Position numbers and translations under genes: made by a program. A stretch of 63,668 nt of DNA from an uncultured Selenomonadaceae bacterium (lineage in GTDB: Bacteria > Bacillota > Negativicutes > Selenomonadales > Selenomonadaceae): NCBI GenBank assembly GCA_905235685.1, contig CAJOMO010000001.1, positions 1 through 63,668 on the forward strand, in the 5' to 3' direction. Positions within the stretch are counted from its first letter, which is position 1. Every line of letters starts with the position of its first letter. Below the pieces are notes generated by a model. The model was not told the origin of the DNA, did no database searches, and saw nothing but the letters and a program-made list of their open reading frames with translations. Of the stretch, positions 38,247-47,823 are shown in pieces.

Positions 38247-38693
38247 TTAAAAATCTATGTGCAGTCTGACTTGTGCAACTTTGTCGCGCGGTATCGGCTC
38301 AAAATTCGAAAGTTTCAACGAATCTTTATCGCGCCCCTCCAAAATGCCGCTGAAAAATTTTTTGCCATTAATCGGCGCATACAGCGTAACGTCAACCGCT
38401 TTGCCCGCCTCGCGAATAAAATCTTTGTCTTTTTTAAGCACGCGGTCAATTCCTGGCGAAGAAACTTCCAAAATGTACGGTCCGTTAATCAGCGGCTCTT
38501 TGTCGAGAATGGCGCCGAGTTTTTCGCTCAAAATTTGGCAGTCGTCCAAATCAATCCCGCCGGCTTTGTCAACAAAAACGCGCAAGTACCAATCCTTTTC
38601 GTTAACGTATTCAACATCGACAAGTTCAAATTCCGTGCCGTCGATAAGCCCCTGCATCAGCTCTTCGACGCGCGCCTCAATTTCCTTTACCAT
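38247..38693 (-). CDS. rimP: Ribosome maturation factor RimP
   Basis: A 148-residue RimP required for 30S maturation. LVDVEYVNEKDWYLRVFVDK and LEVSSPGIDRVLK are conserved. First gene of the operon, with GGAGGT before the ATG and its own promoter at 38778-38806. Confidence 0.96.
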   Translation of the reverse strand: MVKEIEARVEELMQGLIDGTEFELVDVEYVNEKDWYLRVFVDKAGGIDLDDCQILSEKLGAILDKEPLINGPYILEVSSPGIDRVLKKDKDFIREAGKAVDVTLYAPINGKKFFSGILEGRDKDSLKLSNFEPIPRDKVAQVRLHIDF

Positions 38694-38728
38694 TAAAAAC
38701 CTCCAAATTTTATCCCTACAAATTTAAA

Positions 38729-38748
38729 GAGTGGACACAAGCCCACTC
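38729..38748 (-). promoter_or_regulatory. Hairpin in the rimP-nusA leader
   Basis: On the minus strand GAGTGG-gcttgtgt-CCACTC followed by TTTAAATTTG, between the promoter and rimP. A weak terminator-like structure, plausible as an attenuator, but not proven. Confidence 0.45.
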
Positions 38749-38777
38749 CTTAAAAGTTTTTTCTTATTAGCCATTGA

Positions 38778-38806
38778 ATTATATCACTTAAAAATAAATC
38801 TGTAAA
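38778..38806 (-). promoter_or_regulatory. Predicted rimP operon promoter
   Basis: TTTACA (38806-38801), a 17-nt spacer and a perfect TATAAT (38783-38778) on the minus strand, about 85 bp before rimP. A near-consensus sigma-70 promoter. Confidence 0.75.
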
Positions 38807-38850
38807 TATTTTTTCACGCCGCGCGGAAATTTTGTGTATTAATTTCTAAG

Positions 38851-38879
38851 TTGTTATTTTCGTCGACTAATGCTATACT
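38851..38879 (+). promoter_or_regulatory. Predicted serS promoter
   Basis: TTGTTA (38851-38856), a 17-nt spacer and TATACT (38874-38879) with TGC directly before it (extended -10). It is divergent from the rimP promoter and lies 34 bp before the serS start. Confidence 0.7.
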
Positions 38880-38912
38880 TGCCGCGTTTAAAAAATGTTT
38901 GGGGGTAAATTT

Positions 38913-40181
38913 ATGCTCGATATGAAATTTGTGCGTGATAATCTTGACGTCGTCCGCACCATGTTAAAAAATCGTAACAATCCGCTCAGCCTTGATAATT
39001 TTGTCGAATTGGAAAAAAAACGCCGCGACTTGCTCAATGAATCTGAACAGCTCAAAAATCAGCGCAATGCCACTTCAAAAAAAATTGGCGCGATGAAAAA
39101 AGCCGGTGAAGATACCGCCGCCATTTCCGCCGAAGTCCGCGCCATTGGCGATAAAATTTCCGACATTGATAAAAATCTGCGCGAAGTCGAAGAAAATCTG
39201 CGCGATATCCTTTTGCACATTCCGAACATTCCAAAGGCTGACGTTCCGATTGGCAAAGACGAAACTTTTAATCCGGAAATTCGCCGCGTAGGTGAGCCGC
39301 GTAAATTCGACTTCACGCCCAAAGCTCATTGGGAAATCGGCACAGATTTAAATATTTTGGACGCCGACAGAGCCGCGAAAGTTACCGGCGCGCGTTTTAC
39401 TTTTTACCGCGGATTGGGCGCAAGGCTTGAGCGCGCTTGTATTAATTTTATGATGGATTTGCACGCGAATAAACACGGTTATACTGAAATGCTCGCGCCG
39501 TACATTGTCAACAAAGACAGCATGATTGGCACGGGGCAGTTGCCGAAATTCGCCGAAGATATGTTCAAGGTTGAAGGGCTCGATTATTATCTTGTTCCGA
39601 CGGCTGAAGTTCCAACGACGAATTATCACCGCGACGAAATTTTATCCGCTGAAAATCTGCCTGAATATTACAGCTGTTATACCGCGTGTTTTCGCGCAGA
39701 GGCAGGCTCGGCGGGGCGCGATACCCGCGGGCTCATTCGCCAGCACCAATTTAACAAAGTCGAACTGATTAAATTCACCACGCCCGAAACTTCCTGGGAC
39801 GAACTCGAAAGTATGGTTGCTGCCGCCGAAGATGTTTTGAAAATCTTAGAAATTCCTTACCGCGTCGTGTTGCTTTGTACGGGCGATATGAGCTTCACTT
39901 CCGCGAAAACTTATGACATCGAAGTTTGGATGCCCGCGCAAAATAAGTACCGCGAAATTTCTTCCTGTTCGAATTGTACGGATTATCAAGCCCGCCGCGC
40001 CAATATTAAATTCCGCCGCGACAATAAATCTAAGCCGGAATTTGTTCACACGCTCAACGGTTCGGGAATTGCGGTTGGGCGCACGGTTGCCGCCATTTTG
40101 GAAAATTATCAGCAGGCGGACGGCTCAGTCAAAATTCCAAAGGCGTTAGTGCCGTACATGGGCGTTGAAATAATCAAATGA
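38913..40181 (+). CDS. serS: Seryl-tRNA synthetase
   Basis: A 422-residue class II synthetase. [14 protein letters not shown] begins the N-terminal coiled-coil arm (to about residue 110), followed by motif 2 ([22 protein letters not shown]) in two parts and motif 3 ([20 protein letters not shown]). GGGGGT stands 7 nt before ATG 38913. The frame is open 18 nt further upstream without support. It overlaps folP as ATGA. Confidence 0.97.
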   Translation: MLDMKFVRDNLDVVRTMLKNRNNPLSLDNFVELEKKRRDLLNESEQLKNQRNATSKKIGAMKKAGEDTAAISAEVRAIGDKISDIDKNLREVEENLRDILLHIPNIPKADVPIGKDETFNPEIRRVGEPRKFDFTPKAHWEIGTDLNILDADRAAKVTGARFTFYRGLGARLERACINFMMDLHANKHGYTEMLAPYIVNKDSMIGTGQLPKFAEDMFKVEGLDYYLVPTAEVPTTNYHRDEILSAENLPEYYSCYTACFRAEAGSAGRDTRGLIRQHQFNKVELIKFTTPETSWDELESMVAAAEDVLKILEIPYRVVLLCTGDMSFTSAKTYDIEVWMPAQNKYREISSCSNCTDYQARRANIKFRRDNKSKPEFVHTLNGSGIAVGRTVAAILENYQQADGSVKIPKALVPYMGVEIIK

Positions 40182-40936
40182 AACTTGAACTTGACAAAAA
40201 AACTTTGATAATGGGGATTCTCAATATCACGCCGGACTCTTTTTCAGACGGCGGTTTTTTTTATTCGGCAGAGGCGGCGGTTGCTCACGCGAAAAAATTA
40301 ATTGCCGACGGCGCTGATATCCTTGACATTGGCGCAGAATCCACGCGCCCGAATTTCACGCCGATTGACGCCGAAACCGAAATTTCCCGCCTTGAAAAAA
40401 TTCTTCCCGCGGTGAAAAATCTCGGCGTTCCAATTTCCATTGACACGTACAAGCCCGAAGTTGCCGAATTTGCCCTGCGCGCCGGTGCTGATATTATAAA
40501 CGATATTCACGGCGAAATGTTTGACGTGGCGAAAAAATTTGACGCGCCGATTATCGCCATGCACAATCGGAAATTTACCGGCGACGTTATCAGCGATATA
40601 AAAAATTTTATCGGCAGCACTGCGCGAGAGGATTTGCAAATAATTTTCGACCCTGGCATTGGCTTTAACAAAACGCAGGAAGAAAATTTGATCGTGTTAA
40701 AAAATCTGCGCGAATTTAAAAATGTGCCGCTGCTGTTGGGCGCGAGCCGAAAAAGCGTCATTGGCTACGCAACCGGCTTTGACGTGAATAATCGTGACGA
40801 GGCAACCGGCGCAATTTGTGTTCTGGCTGTCGCGCAGGGCGTGAATATTGTTCGCGTTCACAACGTGGCGATGGTTTCAAAAATGTGTAAAATGGCAGAC
40901 TCCCTAATAAAAAATATTGGCGGTGTTTATAATTGA
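40178..40936 (+). CDS. folP: Dihydropteroate synthase
   Basis: A 252-residue DHPS that joins p-aminobenzoate to the pterin. [55 protein letters not shown] and [11 protein letters not shown] are diagnostic. Its ATG overlaps the serS stop. The last 195 bp are duplicated immediately downstream. With folB and folK it forms a folate set interrupted by a chemoreceptor gene. Confidence 0.97.
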   Translation: MKLELDKKTLIMGILNITPDSFSDGGFFYSAEAAVAHAKKLIADGADILDIGAESTRPNFTPIDAETEISRLEKILPAVKNLGVPISIDTYKPEVAEFALRAGADIINDIHGEMFDVAKKFDAPIIAMHNRKFTGDVISDIKNFIGSTAREDLQIIFDPGIGFNKTQEENLIVLKNLREFKNVPLLLGASRKSVIGYATGFDVNNRDEATGAICVLAVAQGVNIVRVHNVAMVSKMCKMADSLIKNIGGVYN

Positions 40937-41133
40937 GCGAGCTGAAAAAGCGTCATTGTTTACGCAACCGGCTTTGACGTGAATAATCGTGACGAGGCAA
41001 CCGGCGCAATTTGTGTTCTGGCTGTCGCGCAGGGCGTGAATATCGTTCGCGTTCACAACGTGGCAATGGCTTCAAAAATGTGTAAAATGGCAGACTCCCT
41101 AATAAAAAATATTGGCGGTGTTTATAATTGAGC
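40742..41133 (+). repeat. 195-bp tandem duplication of the folP 3' end
   Basis: Sequence from 40742 to about 40939 recurs at 40937 to about 41134 with a constant offset of 195 bp and about 6 substitutions. The unit covers the last 65 codons of folP and its stop. The second copy is not translated as part of FolP because the first stop is intact; it ends where the chemoreceptor gene starts (TTG 41128). Confidence 0.95.
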
Positions 41134-43146
41134 GGTATAAAGTTAAAATTTCTGTTGGTGTTGCTCCCGCTGTTTCTGGTGAGCTTTGTAATTTTTTCGA
41201 CGATAAGCTACAATCTTTGCAACGACGCGCTGGTTGAAGACGCAGACACAAACGCGCGGGCTGTAGGACACCAGGCGGCTTTGTCTGTGGAAAAATATAT
41301 TTTGGAAAAAACGGTACGAATGCAAGATTTGTCAATGAATGCGGCGCTTGTCAAAGGAGATCACGCGGCGAAATTGCAGGCACTGCTCGACGCCAAAAAT
41401 CAGTCCAAAGATTTGGCAATGACGGCGTTTATCGAGCCGGACGGCAAAGGTTTCAGCCACAAAGACGAAAAAGTTGACCGCGGCGGGCGCGATTATTTCA
41501 AATACGTAATGAGCACCGGCAATTCCTGTATGACCGGCACAATGATTTCCGGCACGACGCAGCAGCTCATAACGCTTTTTGCCTATCCTGTTAAAGACAA
41601 CGGAAATTTGCTCGGCTTGATTTACGGCACGGTGAATCTCGGCACACTGACTGAAATGGTCGGCGAATTTAAATTTATGGACACCGGCTACGTTTATATC
41701 GTCGACGAAGACGGAATTTGCATTGCGCACAAGCAACATCCCGAATACGTCGGCAAAGTAAATCTGCTCGAAAATAACGGCGAAATTCAGTTTGACCAAA
41801 GATTAATCGACGGTTTCAAAGAAGTTATCGCTTCCGATAAACAATATTCAACGCACTACAAAACGTCGGACGGTACAGAATGCAAAGCGGTATTCACGCC
41901 AATTCATTTGGAAGGACGCCGCTGGGTTGCAATCGCCACCGCGCCAATTTCCGAAATCGAGGCAACTTCAAATACTTTGCTGAAAATTTTAACCGGCTTG
42001 TCAATCGTCACGCTGATAATCGCGGCGGGCATTATCGTTTTAATCATTAACCGATTCGTCGAAAAAAGGCTGCTGATACCGATTCGACAACTGCGCGAAG
42101 AATGCATGACGATAAACAAGGGCAATTTGAGCCAGGACATATCGCACAAGGCAACGAACGATGAAGTCGGCGCGCTGACCACAGAATTTGACAAAATGCG
42201 AAATGCAATGCGGGCGCTCATTCAAAACATACGCAACGAATCCGATTTAGTAACTTCAGCGAGCGAAAAATTGACAAATTCTGTTAATCATTCGGCGGAA
42301 GCGGCGGGCAAAGTTTCAACCGCTGTCAACGAGATTTCTTTAGGCGTGCAGGAACAATCGCAGGCGGCGGAGGCAACCAATCAGAAAGTCGGTTACATCG
42401 CCGAAACTTCCGACGACATTAAAAACAAAACCAACAACATCGCAACGGTTTCGCACACGACGGTTAAAAATGTCGACGCGGGGCGCTCGTCGATTCGCGA
42501 TATCGTCAGCCACATGGAAAATATTTCCGAAACCATGAGCACAATTCAAACTTCGACGAATCAGCTTGCCGAAAGTTCCGCTGAAATTGGCAAAATCGTT
42601 GAGATTATTTCAAACATCGCTGCTCAAACAAATTTATTGGCGTTGAACGCGGCGATTGAGGCGGCAAGAGCCGGTGAAGCGGGCAAAGGTTTTGCGGTGG
42701 TTGCGGGCGAAGTTAAAAAACTGGCTGAGGAAACTGAAACTTCTTCGCAAAAAATTTCCGCGCAGATTATTAAAAACGGCGAAATTATGGAGCGTGCGAT
42801 TTCCGCCAGCCACAACGGCACTGAGAGCGTCAAAACCGGTATGAACTCTGTGCAATCGGCGGACGCGGTTTTCGGCGATATTTCGGTTTCGATACAGGAA
42901 TTGGCAAAGGACGTTGACCAAATCGCGAAATTGATAAACGCAATGGCGGAGAGTGCGCAGGGCATGAGCGTTTCTATGGACGCGGTGAAGGAAACCAGCC
43001 GCAAAAATGCTGACGAAGTGCAAATAATTTCGACGGCGACGAATGACCAATCGAACACGATGGACGAAATTGCCGAAGAAAGCCGCGCGTTGGCGAAATT
43101 GTCGGCGGATTTGCAAGTGACTTTGGACAAATTTAAATTGCACTGA
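41128..43146 (+). CDS. Methyl-accepting chemotaxis protein with Cache sensor
   Basis: A 672-residue chemoreceptor. Membrane segment at residues 7-29, periplasmic Cache-type domain to about 280 ([30 protein letters not shown]), second helix at 288-310, HAMP, then the signalling domain with the hairpin tip [20 protein letters not shown]. Start is TTG 41128; that TTG overlaps the TGA of the duplicated folP tail as TTGA. Its place between folP and folB is odd for a chemoreceptor. Confidence 0.95.
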   Translation: MSGIKLKFLLVLLPLFLVSFVIFSTISYNLCNDALVEDADTNARAVGHQAALSVEKYILEKTVRMQDLSMNAALVKGDHAAKLQALLDAKNQSKDLAMTAFIEPDGKGFSHKDEKVDRGGRDYFKYVMSTGNSCMTGTMISGTTQQLITLFAYPVKDNGNLLGLIYGTVNLGTLTEMVGEFKFMDTGYVYIVDEDGICIAHKQHPEYVGKVNLLENNGEIQFDQRLIDGFKEVIASDKQYSTHYKTSDGTECKAVFTPIHLEGRRWVAIATAPISEIEATSNTLLKILTGLSIVTLIIAAGIIVLIINRFVEKRLLIPIRQLREECMTINKGNLSQDISHKATNDEVGALTTEFDKMRNAMRALIQNIRNESDLVTSASEKLTNSVNHSAEAAGKVSTAVNEISLGVQEQSQAAEATNQKVGYIAETSDDIKNKTNNIATVSHTTVKNVDAGRSSIRDIVSHMENISETMSTIQTSTNQLAESSAEIGKIVEIISNIAAQTNLLALNAAIEAARAGEAGKGFAVVAGEVKKLAEETETSSQKISAQIIKNGEIMERAISASHNGTESVKTGMNSVQSADAVFGDISVSIQELAKDVDQIAKLINAMAESAQGMSVSMDAVKETSRKNADEVQIISTATNDQSNTMDEIAEESRALAKLSADLQVTLDKFKLH

Positions 43147-43158
43147 CAGGAGAATTTT

Positions 43159-43521
43159 ATGGACAAGATGATTTTGACGGGCATTGAAATTTTCGGGCGA
43201 CACGGTTGCAGTGTCGAAGAGCAGCGGCTCGGACAGATTTTCGTTGTCGATGTCGAGCTGAATTTGGATTTGGCGGCGGCGGGCAAAAGCGACAAAATTT
43301 CTGATACGGTTGATTATCCGCAGATTTTGTTTACGGTTGAAAAAATTGTTAGCGGGACGCCGCGCAAATTGATTGAGACGGTTGCTGAAGAAATTGCCGC
43401 CACTTTGCTAAAAACTTTCGCGCAGGTTGACAGCTTGAAAGTTCGAGTTCACAAGCCGAATGCGCCCTTGCCGATAAAATATGCTGACGCGGCGGTTGAA
43501 ATTGTGCGGAGTCGAAAATGA
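43159..43521 (+). CDS. folB: Dihydroneopterin aldolase
   Basis: A 120-residue FolB that cleaves dihydroneopterin to 6-hydroxymethyl-dihydropterin. Motifs: ILTGIEIFGRHGCSVEEQ, VDYPQILFTVEKIV and LIETVAEEIAATLL. CAGGAG precedes the ATG. It overlaps folK by 4 bp. Confidence 0.95.
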   Translation: MDKMILTGIEIFGRHGCSVEEQRLGQIFVVDVELNLDLAAAGKSDKISDTVDYPQILFTVEKIVSGTPRKLIETVAEEIAATLLKTFAQVDSLKVRVHKPNAPLPIKYADAAVEIVRSRK

Positions 43522-44492
43522 TTTGTTATTTGGGATTGGGCGGAAATTTGGGCGCGCGCGAAAAAACTTTGCGATTGGCGATTGAGCGCATAAAAAAAAT
43601 CCGCGGCGTTGAATTGCTACGGGTTTCTTCATTTTACGAAACGGCGGCGTGGGGCTTGACTAATCAGCCGAAATTTATAAATGCGGCGGTGAAAATTTCA
43701 GCCACGCTAGAGCCGACTGAATTGCTTGACGAATTACAGCGGATTGAACTTGAACTTGGGCGCGTAAGACTGGAACATTGGGGCGCGCGCACGATTGACA
43801 TCGACATTTTATTCATCGAAGGGCTGAAAATAAATTCGCCGCGTTTGACAGTGCCGCATAAATTTTTGTACGAGCGGGATTTTGCATTAGTGCCGCTGCG
43901 CGAAATTTCTGGGCTTGAATTTGAATTGCACGGCGACGAAGTTAAAAAAGTTGCTGGCAGTCCGAGGGATTTTGCGCTGAAATTTGTGGCGTGCGTCGAT
44001 AAAAATTTCGGTATTGGTTTTGAAAATCAGTTGCTGTTCAAAATTCCGGCGGATATGAAAAATTTTCGCGCGCTGACTCTGAATAACACGGTGATTTACG
44101 GGCGCAAAACTTTAGCCACTTTTCCGGAAGGTAAGCCGCTATCCTCGCGCAGGAATATTATTTTCAGTCGAACGCTTGATAAGATTGAAAACGCTGAAAT
44201 TGTGCGTGACGTCGAAAATTTGTGGCAGATTTTGAGTGCGGGCGAGAAAAATTTTGTGATAGGCGGCGGCGAAATTTTCAGTGAGCTGCTGCCCTATGCG
44301 GCGGAAATTTATTTGACGGTCGTTGACGCAGAAAAACCGGCAGATAGTTTTTTTCCGAAAATCAGCGGCGAATTTGAATTAATCAGCACAAAAAATTTAG
44401 GCGAAGGCGTTGAACAATGCAACGGCAATTTCGTAAGCCAGCGGTACGGGCACAGCGTTACCTATCATTTTGTAAGCGTCGTCAACATTTGA
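43518..44492 (+). CDS. folK: FolK-dihydrofolate reductase fusion
   Basis: A 324-residue bifunctional protein. Residues 1-155 are HPPK ([31 protein letters not shown] with the two metal aspartates). Residues 156-324 are [69 protein letters not shown]. The fusion is uncommon; it completes 7,8-dihydropterin to THF when combined with FolP. The last 31 codons (from 44397) lie antisense to the methyltransferase gene, and the end ([15 protein letters not shown]) does not look like a standard DHFR C-terminus, so the R-M cassette may have replaced it. Confidence 0.92.
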   Translation: MICYLGLGGNLGAREKTLRLAIERIKKIRGVELLRVSSFYETAAWGLTNQPKFINAAVKISATLEPTELLDELQRIELELGRVRLEHWGARTIDIDILFIEGLKINSPRLTVPHKFLYERDFALVPLREISGLEFELHGDEVKKVAGSPRDFALKFVACVDKNFGIGFENQLLFKIPADMKNFRALTLNNTVIYGRKTLATFPEGKPLSSRRNIIFSRTLDKIENAEIVRDVENLWQILSAGEKNFVIGGGEIFSELLPYAAEIYLTVVDAEKPADSFFPKISGEFELISTKNLGEGVEQCNGNFVSQRYGHSVTYHFVSVVNI

Positions 44493-45374
44493 GTAAATAA
44501 ATTTAAAATTGTCGGGGAAACCTTGAAGACGCGCGATTTCTCGAATAGTCATTCGGCGGTACAGATTTTCTTTCCCGCGGACGAATCTTCTAACATTTTG
44601 ACTGATAAATTCCATTTTGGGCGCTTGTGGATGAAGTTGACAATGACGCCCCGAGGCTTGAACAGTAAAAGCCTGTTCGTCCCAAGATTTAACGCGATTT
44701 CGGCTCATAAAAATGGTTGAAAAATTTCCTGTGAAAAATTCGTTGTTGTTTTCAGCGTCGGGATTATGTTTATTGCCAATTGCCGCGGGAATTGCTGAAA
44801 ATTGTAAATCCCAAATCACATCGCGCAGAGTTAATTTTAGATTTTTACCGAGCGGAAATTTAAAATTTACGTTCAAATCATGCCGAAAGCCTATGAAAAA
44901 AATTCTCTTGCGTTCCTGCGCGACGCCGTAATTTTTAGCATTGACTGAATTAATAGTAACATCATAACCGCAATTTTTAAACTGCTCCAAAATAAAATTC
45001 ACCGCGTCTGAATGTCGATTTGCAAGCATACCGCTGACATTTTCCGCCAAAAAAAATTTAGGTTTGACGGCTTTTAAAATTCTTATGTAATCGAAAAAAA
45101 GTTTACCGCGCGAATCATTAATGCCTCGTTGCGCGCCGGCTTCCGACCAGGATTGACAGGGCGGACCTCCAATAATTCCGTCAATGTCACTCGGAAAAAT
45201 TTCAGCAGATAATTTTCTCACGTCGTCTATAATCAACGCAGTTTGCGGGTGATTAATCTTAAACGTTTCCCAAATCGCAGAATCAAATTCGTTAGCAACC
45301 GGAATTTCAAAACCCGCGCGTTCAAATCCTAAATCCAGTCCGCCGCATCCACTGAATAAACTAATCAATTTCAT
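44397..45374 (-). CDS. DNA cytosine-5 methyltransferase, NgoPII/HaeIII-like (GGCC)
   Basis: A 325-residue C5-methyltransferase with all main motifs: I ([12 protein letters not shown]), IV ([12 protein letters not shown], catalytic Cys), VI (AENVSGM), VIII ([11 protein letters not shown]), IX ([17 protein letters not shown]) and X ([16 protein letters not shown]). The target-recognition region with [16 protein letters not shown] and [18 protein letters not shown] is what I recall from M.NgoPII and M.HaeIII, so GGCC is the likely site. It overlaps folK-DHFR by 96 bp and lies beside a broken cognate nuclease gene. It looks active. Confidence 0.92.
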   Translation of the reverse strand: MKLISLFSGCGGLDLGFERAGFEIPVANEFDSAIWETFKINHPQTALIIDDVRKLSAEIFPSDIDGIIGGPPCQSWSEAGAQRGINDSRGKLFFDYIRILKAVKPKFFLAENVSGMLANRHSDAVNFILEQFKNCGYDVTINSVNAKNYGVAQERKRIFFIGFRHDLNVNFKFPLGKNLKLTLRDVIWDLQFSAIPAAIGNKHNPDAENNNEFFTGNFSTIFMSRNRVKSWDEQAFTVQASGRHCQLHPQAPKMEFISQNVRRFVRGKENLYRRMTIREIARLQGFPDNFKFIYSNVDDAYKMIGNAVPVPLAYEIAVALFNAFA

Positions 45375-45383
45375 ATTATCGCC

Positions 45384-46053
45384 TCAAATTTCATAGCCTA
45401 TTAATTTGGTGTTAATAAGTTTAGCGGGATTGTCCGGATTTTTAATTTTAACGTCGCTGATTTTTAAATTGGGAATGTACGACAAAATTTCGCGATTGTT
45501 TAAGCTTTGCCATTTTTGTTCAAAATTCAACGCCGTCAATAGTTTCAACTCCGTTTTTTATACGTTGACGAATGCGCTCGTAACATTCTTCAGAAGCGCA
45601 ATAATCCCGCCCATAAATCATGCACAAGCATTTCAATTTATCGCCATTCACTACTCCGACAACATACAAAATATCTTTGGTCGTCCAATTTTCAGCCTCA
45701 CGACAAGCATTGGAAATCAGCGGATTATCTTTGCGAAGAAATTGTTTTGGATAGCTACTATTCAAAGCAAGAGCCGCGTCGTGCGATTCAATTTTTTTGA
45801 CTTCGACAGCGTCGCCATTTTTTAACATCATATCGGGCGGGTTTGCATTATTGCCGAGATACGAAAAAGTTTCGCTCCAACGTTCAAGTTTTTCAGTTTC
45901 GGGCAAATCAAAACTATCAGCGAAAAGATTTTTAACATATTCTTCAAATGAATATCCGACCGTGTTAATTCTGTTCCTTCCGGTTTGCAAAACATTCAAT
46001 TCAGTAATTCTTTTCGTTGCCAAAATTTTAATGGCGTCAATGATATTTCTCAT
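45384..46053 (-). pseudogene. NgoPII-type restriction endonuclease, frameshifted
   Basis: Residues 1-177 (46053-45520) read like R.NgoPII: FEEYVKNLFADSFDLPETEK, FSYLGNNANPPDMML, NGDAVEVKKIESHDAALALN, YGRDYCASEECYERI. The frame then stops after GVEF. In the next frame the sequence continues as EQKWQSLNNREILSYIPNLK and SDVKIKNPDNPAKLINTK to a TGA at 45384, a plausible C-terminus. Removing one T from the T4 run at the junction would join the two. The total (about 222) would still be shorter than my recollection of about 278 for NgoPII, so an internal deletion is also likely. Not functional as it stands. Confidence 0.8.
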
Positions 46054-46703
46054 ATTCTGACCTCGAAGTGCTTAGATTTATCGTCGTCATTTTTTGGCGG
46101 CGATTTTTTAATTGGCGCAGAAACTTTCTCGGCAGTTGCTTTTAATCTTTCGCTTGATTCACCGAACAAATCAGATTTTTTGAGCGCGGGCTTATCGCTG
46201 ATTAAAAATTTCTTGACAAAGACGACGCTCGCCACGACAACCAAAATCAGCGTGATAATCCAATAAAAGCCGCCGTGGGTTTCATGCAAATTTATTTTTA
46301 CGGGGCGCGGCGTATCGATTTCGACGTGCATATCTTCACGCTGAAATTCGCGCAGAACTTCCTTGCCGCGATTGGAATTATCCGGCGCTAAATTTGAAAC
46401 CGGCGGAACTTGCATAACATTTGCGGGCTTTTCGACTTCCGGATGCGTGACTTCGCGTTTAGTCATAGCTCCTGCGCCATTTGCAACGGCGTCGCGGGCG
46501 GCTTGTTTGGGCGTTGGTGAATGACGCTCGACAATTCGCGGCTCGGGTTGCGGCAAAGGTTTTTCGTCCTGCGCGACGGGTTCAGATTTTCGCGGTATCG
46601 GCATTTGGAAAAGTTGGTGCGCGTCAATCACCGGCGCGTGTTCAACAGCCTCTCCCTTGTCGATTGTCGGCGGCGTTGGCGGAGTTGGTAATTTTAACGA
46701 CAT
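46050..46703 (-). CDS. Proline-rich protein with one membrane helix
   Basis: A 217-residue protein of no recognised family. Residues 1-140 are Pro/Glu/Lys-rich and probably disordered, residues 146-165 form one hydrophobic helix (YWIITLILVVVASVVFV) and a 50-residue charged tail follows. It overlaps ddh by 1 nt at its start (TGATG) and the nuclease remnant by 4 nt at its end, so all are probably on one transcript. Envelope-scaffold or TonB-like anchoring would be guesses only. Confidence 0.6.
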   Translation of the reverse strand: MSLKLPTPPTPPTIDKGEAVEHAPVIDAHQLFQMPIPRKSEPVAQDEKPLPQPEPRIVERHSPTPKQAARDAVANGAGAMTKREVTHPEVEKPANVMQVPPVSNLAPDNSNRGKEVLREFQREDMHVEIDTPRPVKINLHETHGGFYWIITLILVVVASVVFVKKFLISDKPALKKSDLFGESSERLKATAEKVSAPIKKSPPKNDDDKSKHFEVRI

Positions 46704-47677
46704 CAGAGCAAATGAGCGCGCAATTCCGCGGCAGATTTATTTGACAAATACGCGGGCGGAATATCAAAAACAGTCATACAGCCGGATTTGCCTTCGCCGT
46801 TAAGACGAAAAGCCGCGCGCGCATAAGCCACCAAAACGCTCGTGGTAAATTCGGGGTTTGAATCCAATTTCAAGCTAAATTCGATAACGTGATTATGATT
46901 TTCGCCAGTCTTGCCGCTGCGAAGGACAAAGCCGCCGTGCGCCAGCCCGCTATGATTTTTCTGAAGTTCCTCTTCGCTGATAAAGTGCACGGTGGTATCG
47001 TAATCGGCAAAATAATTCGGCATAGTTTTAATTTCGCGTTCAACCGCCGCCGCGTCAGCGCCTTCTTCCAAAACAACAAAACATTCGCGCAGGTGTTTTT
47101 GCCGCGTCGTCAAATCCGGATTAGAGCCGCTGCGAACTGCCTCCAGCGCCGCCTCAATCGGAATTGTATATTGCTTTGCGTCCTTGACGCCGGAAATGCG
47201 CCTGAGAGCGTCAGAATGCCCCTGGCTCACGCCTTTACCCCAGAAGGTATAATCTTTGCCGCGGGGCAAGATAGCGTTGCTGTAGGCGCGTACAAGCGAA
47301 AATAAGCCAGGGTCCCAGCCCACCGAGATAATTGCCACGTGATTTGAACTTTTCGCCGCGGCGTCGACTTTTTCAAAATGCGCGGGAATTTTCGCGTGCG
47401 TGTCGAAACTGTCAATGACGTTAAACATTTTCGCAAATTCCGGCGTTTGCACCGGCAAATCAGTCGCACTGCCGCCGCATAAAATCATCACGTCGATTTT
47501 GTCAATCCAATCAGCGGCTTTATCAGCGCTCACAACAGGAACATTCGGCGTTTGAATTTTCACAGTGTCGGGATTTCTGCGCGTAAAAACTGCGACGAGT
47601 TCAACGTCCGGATTTTCTTTGACAGCCAACTCAACGCCGCGCCCCAAATTGCCGTAACCCAAAATTCCTATCTTCAT
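46703..47677 (-). CDS. ddh: meso-diaminopimelate D-dehydrogenase
   Basis: A 324-residue NADPH-dependent enzyme that makes meso-DAP directly from tetrahydrodipicolinate. GILGYGNLGRGVE is the nucleotide fold; FTRRNP, CGGSATDLP, DSFDTHAKIP, SVGWDPGLFSL, WGKGVSQGHSDALRRI and ECFVVLEEG are family features. ATG 47677 has GGAGG about 9 nt upstream; an in-frame extension to 47749 has no similarity. It supplies lysine and peptidoglycan DAP. Confidence 0.95.
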   Translation of the reverse strand: MKIGILGYGNLGRGVELAVKENPDVELVAVFTRRNPDTVKIQTPNVPVVSADKAADWIDKIDVMILCGGSATDLPVQTPEFAKMFNVIDSFDTHAKIPAHFEKVDAAAKSSNHVAIISVGWDPGLFSLVRAYSNAILPRGKDYTFWGKGVSQGHSDALRRISGVKDAKQYTIPIEAALEAVRSGSNPDLTTRQKHLRECFVVLEEGADAAAVEREIKTMPNYFADYDTTVHFISEEELQKNHSGLAHGGFVLRSGKTGENHNHVIEFSLKLDSNPEFTTSVLVAYARAAFRLNGEGKSGCMTVFDIPPAYLSNKSAAELRAHLL

Positions 47678-47733
47678 CAAAGTTTGCCTCCTAAAAAAAT
47701 TTTCAGCGTAAATATAACACAATTTCGCGCAAA

Positions 47734-47768
47734 CTAAAAGAGCCGCCACTAAGACGCAGTGACGACTC
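47734..47768 (-). terminator. Rho-independent terminator of the ldh gene
   Basis: On the minus strand an 11-bp stem GAGTCGTCACT/AGTGGCGGCTC (two wobble pairs) with loop GCGTCTT, followed by TTTTAG, in the ldh-ddh gap. Confidence 0.8.
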
Positions 47769-47790
47769 CGTTGATTTACGTAATGATATT

Positions 47791-47823
47791 CACTTATCCC
47801 TGATCACTTTTCACTGATCACTT
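47791..47823 (-). repeat. AAGTGATCAG repeat, second copy, at the ldh stop
   Basis: Read on the minus strand: AAGTGATCAGTGAAAAGTG, then ATCAGGGATAAGTG. The first codons are the last Lys codon and TGA stop of ldh. The same arrangement occurs at 25691 with the YgbA-like gene. Confidence 0.7.
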
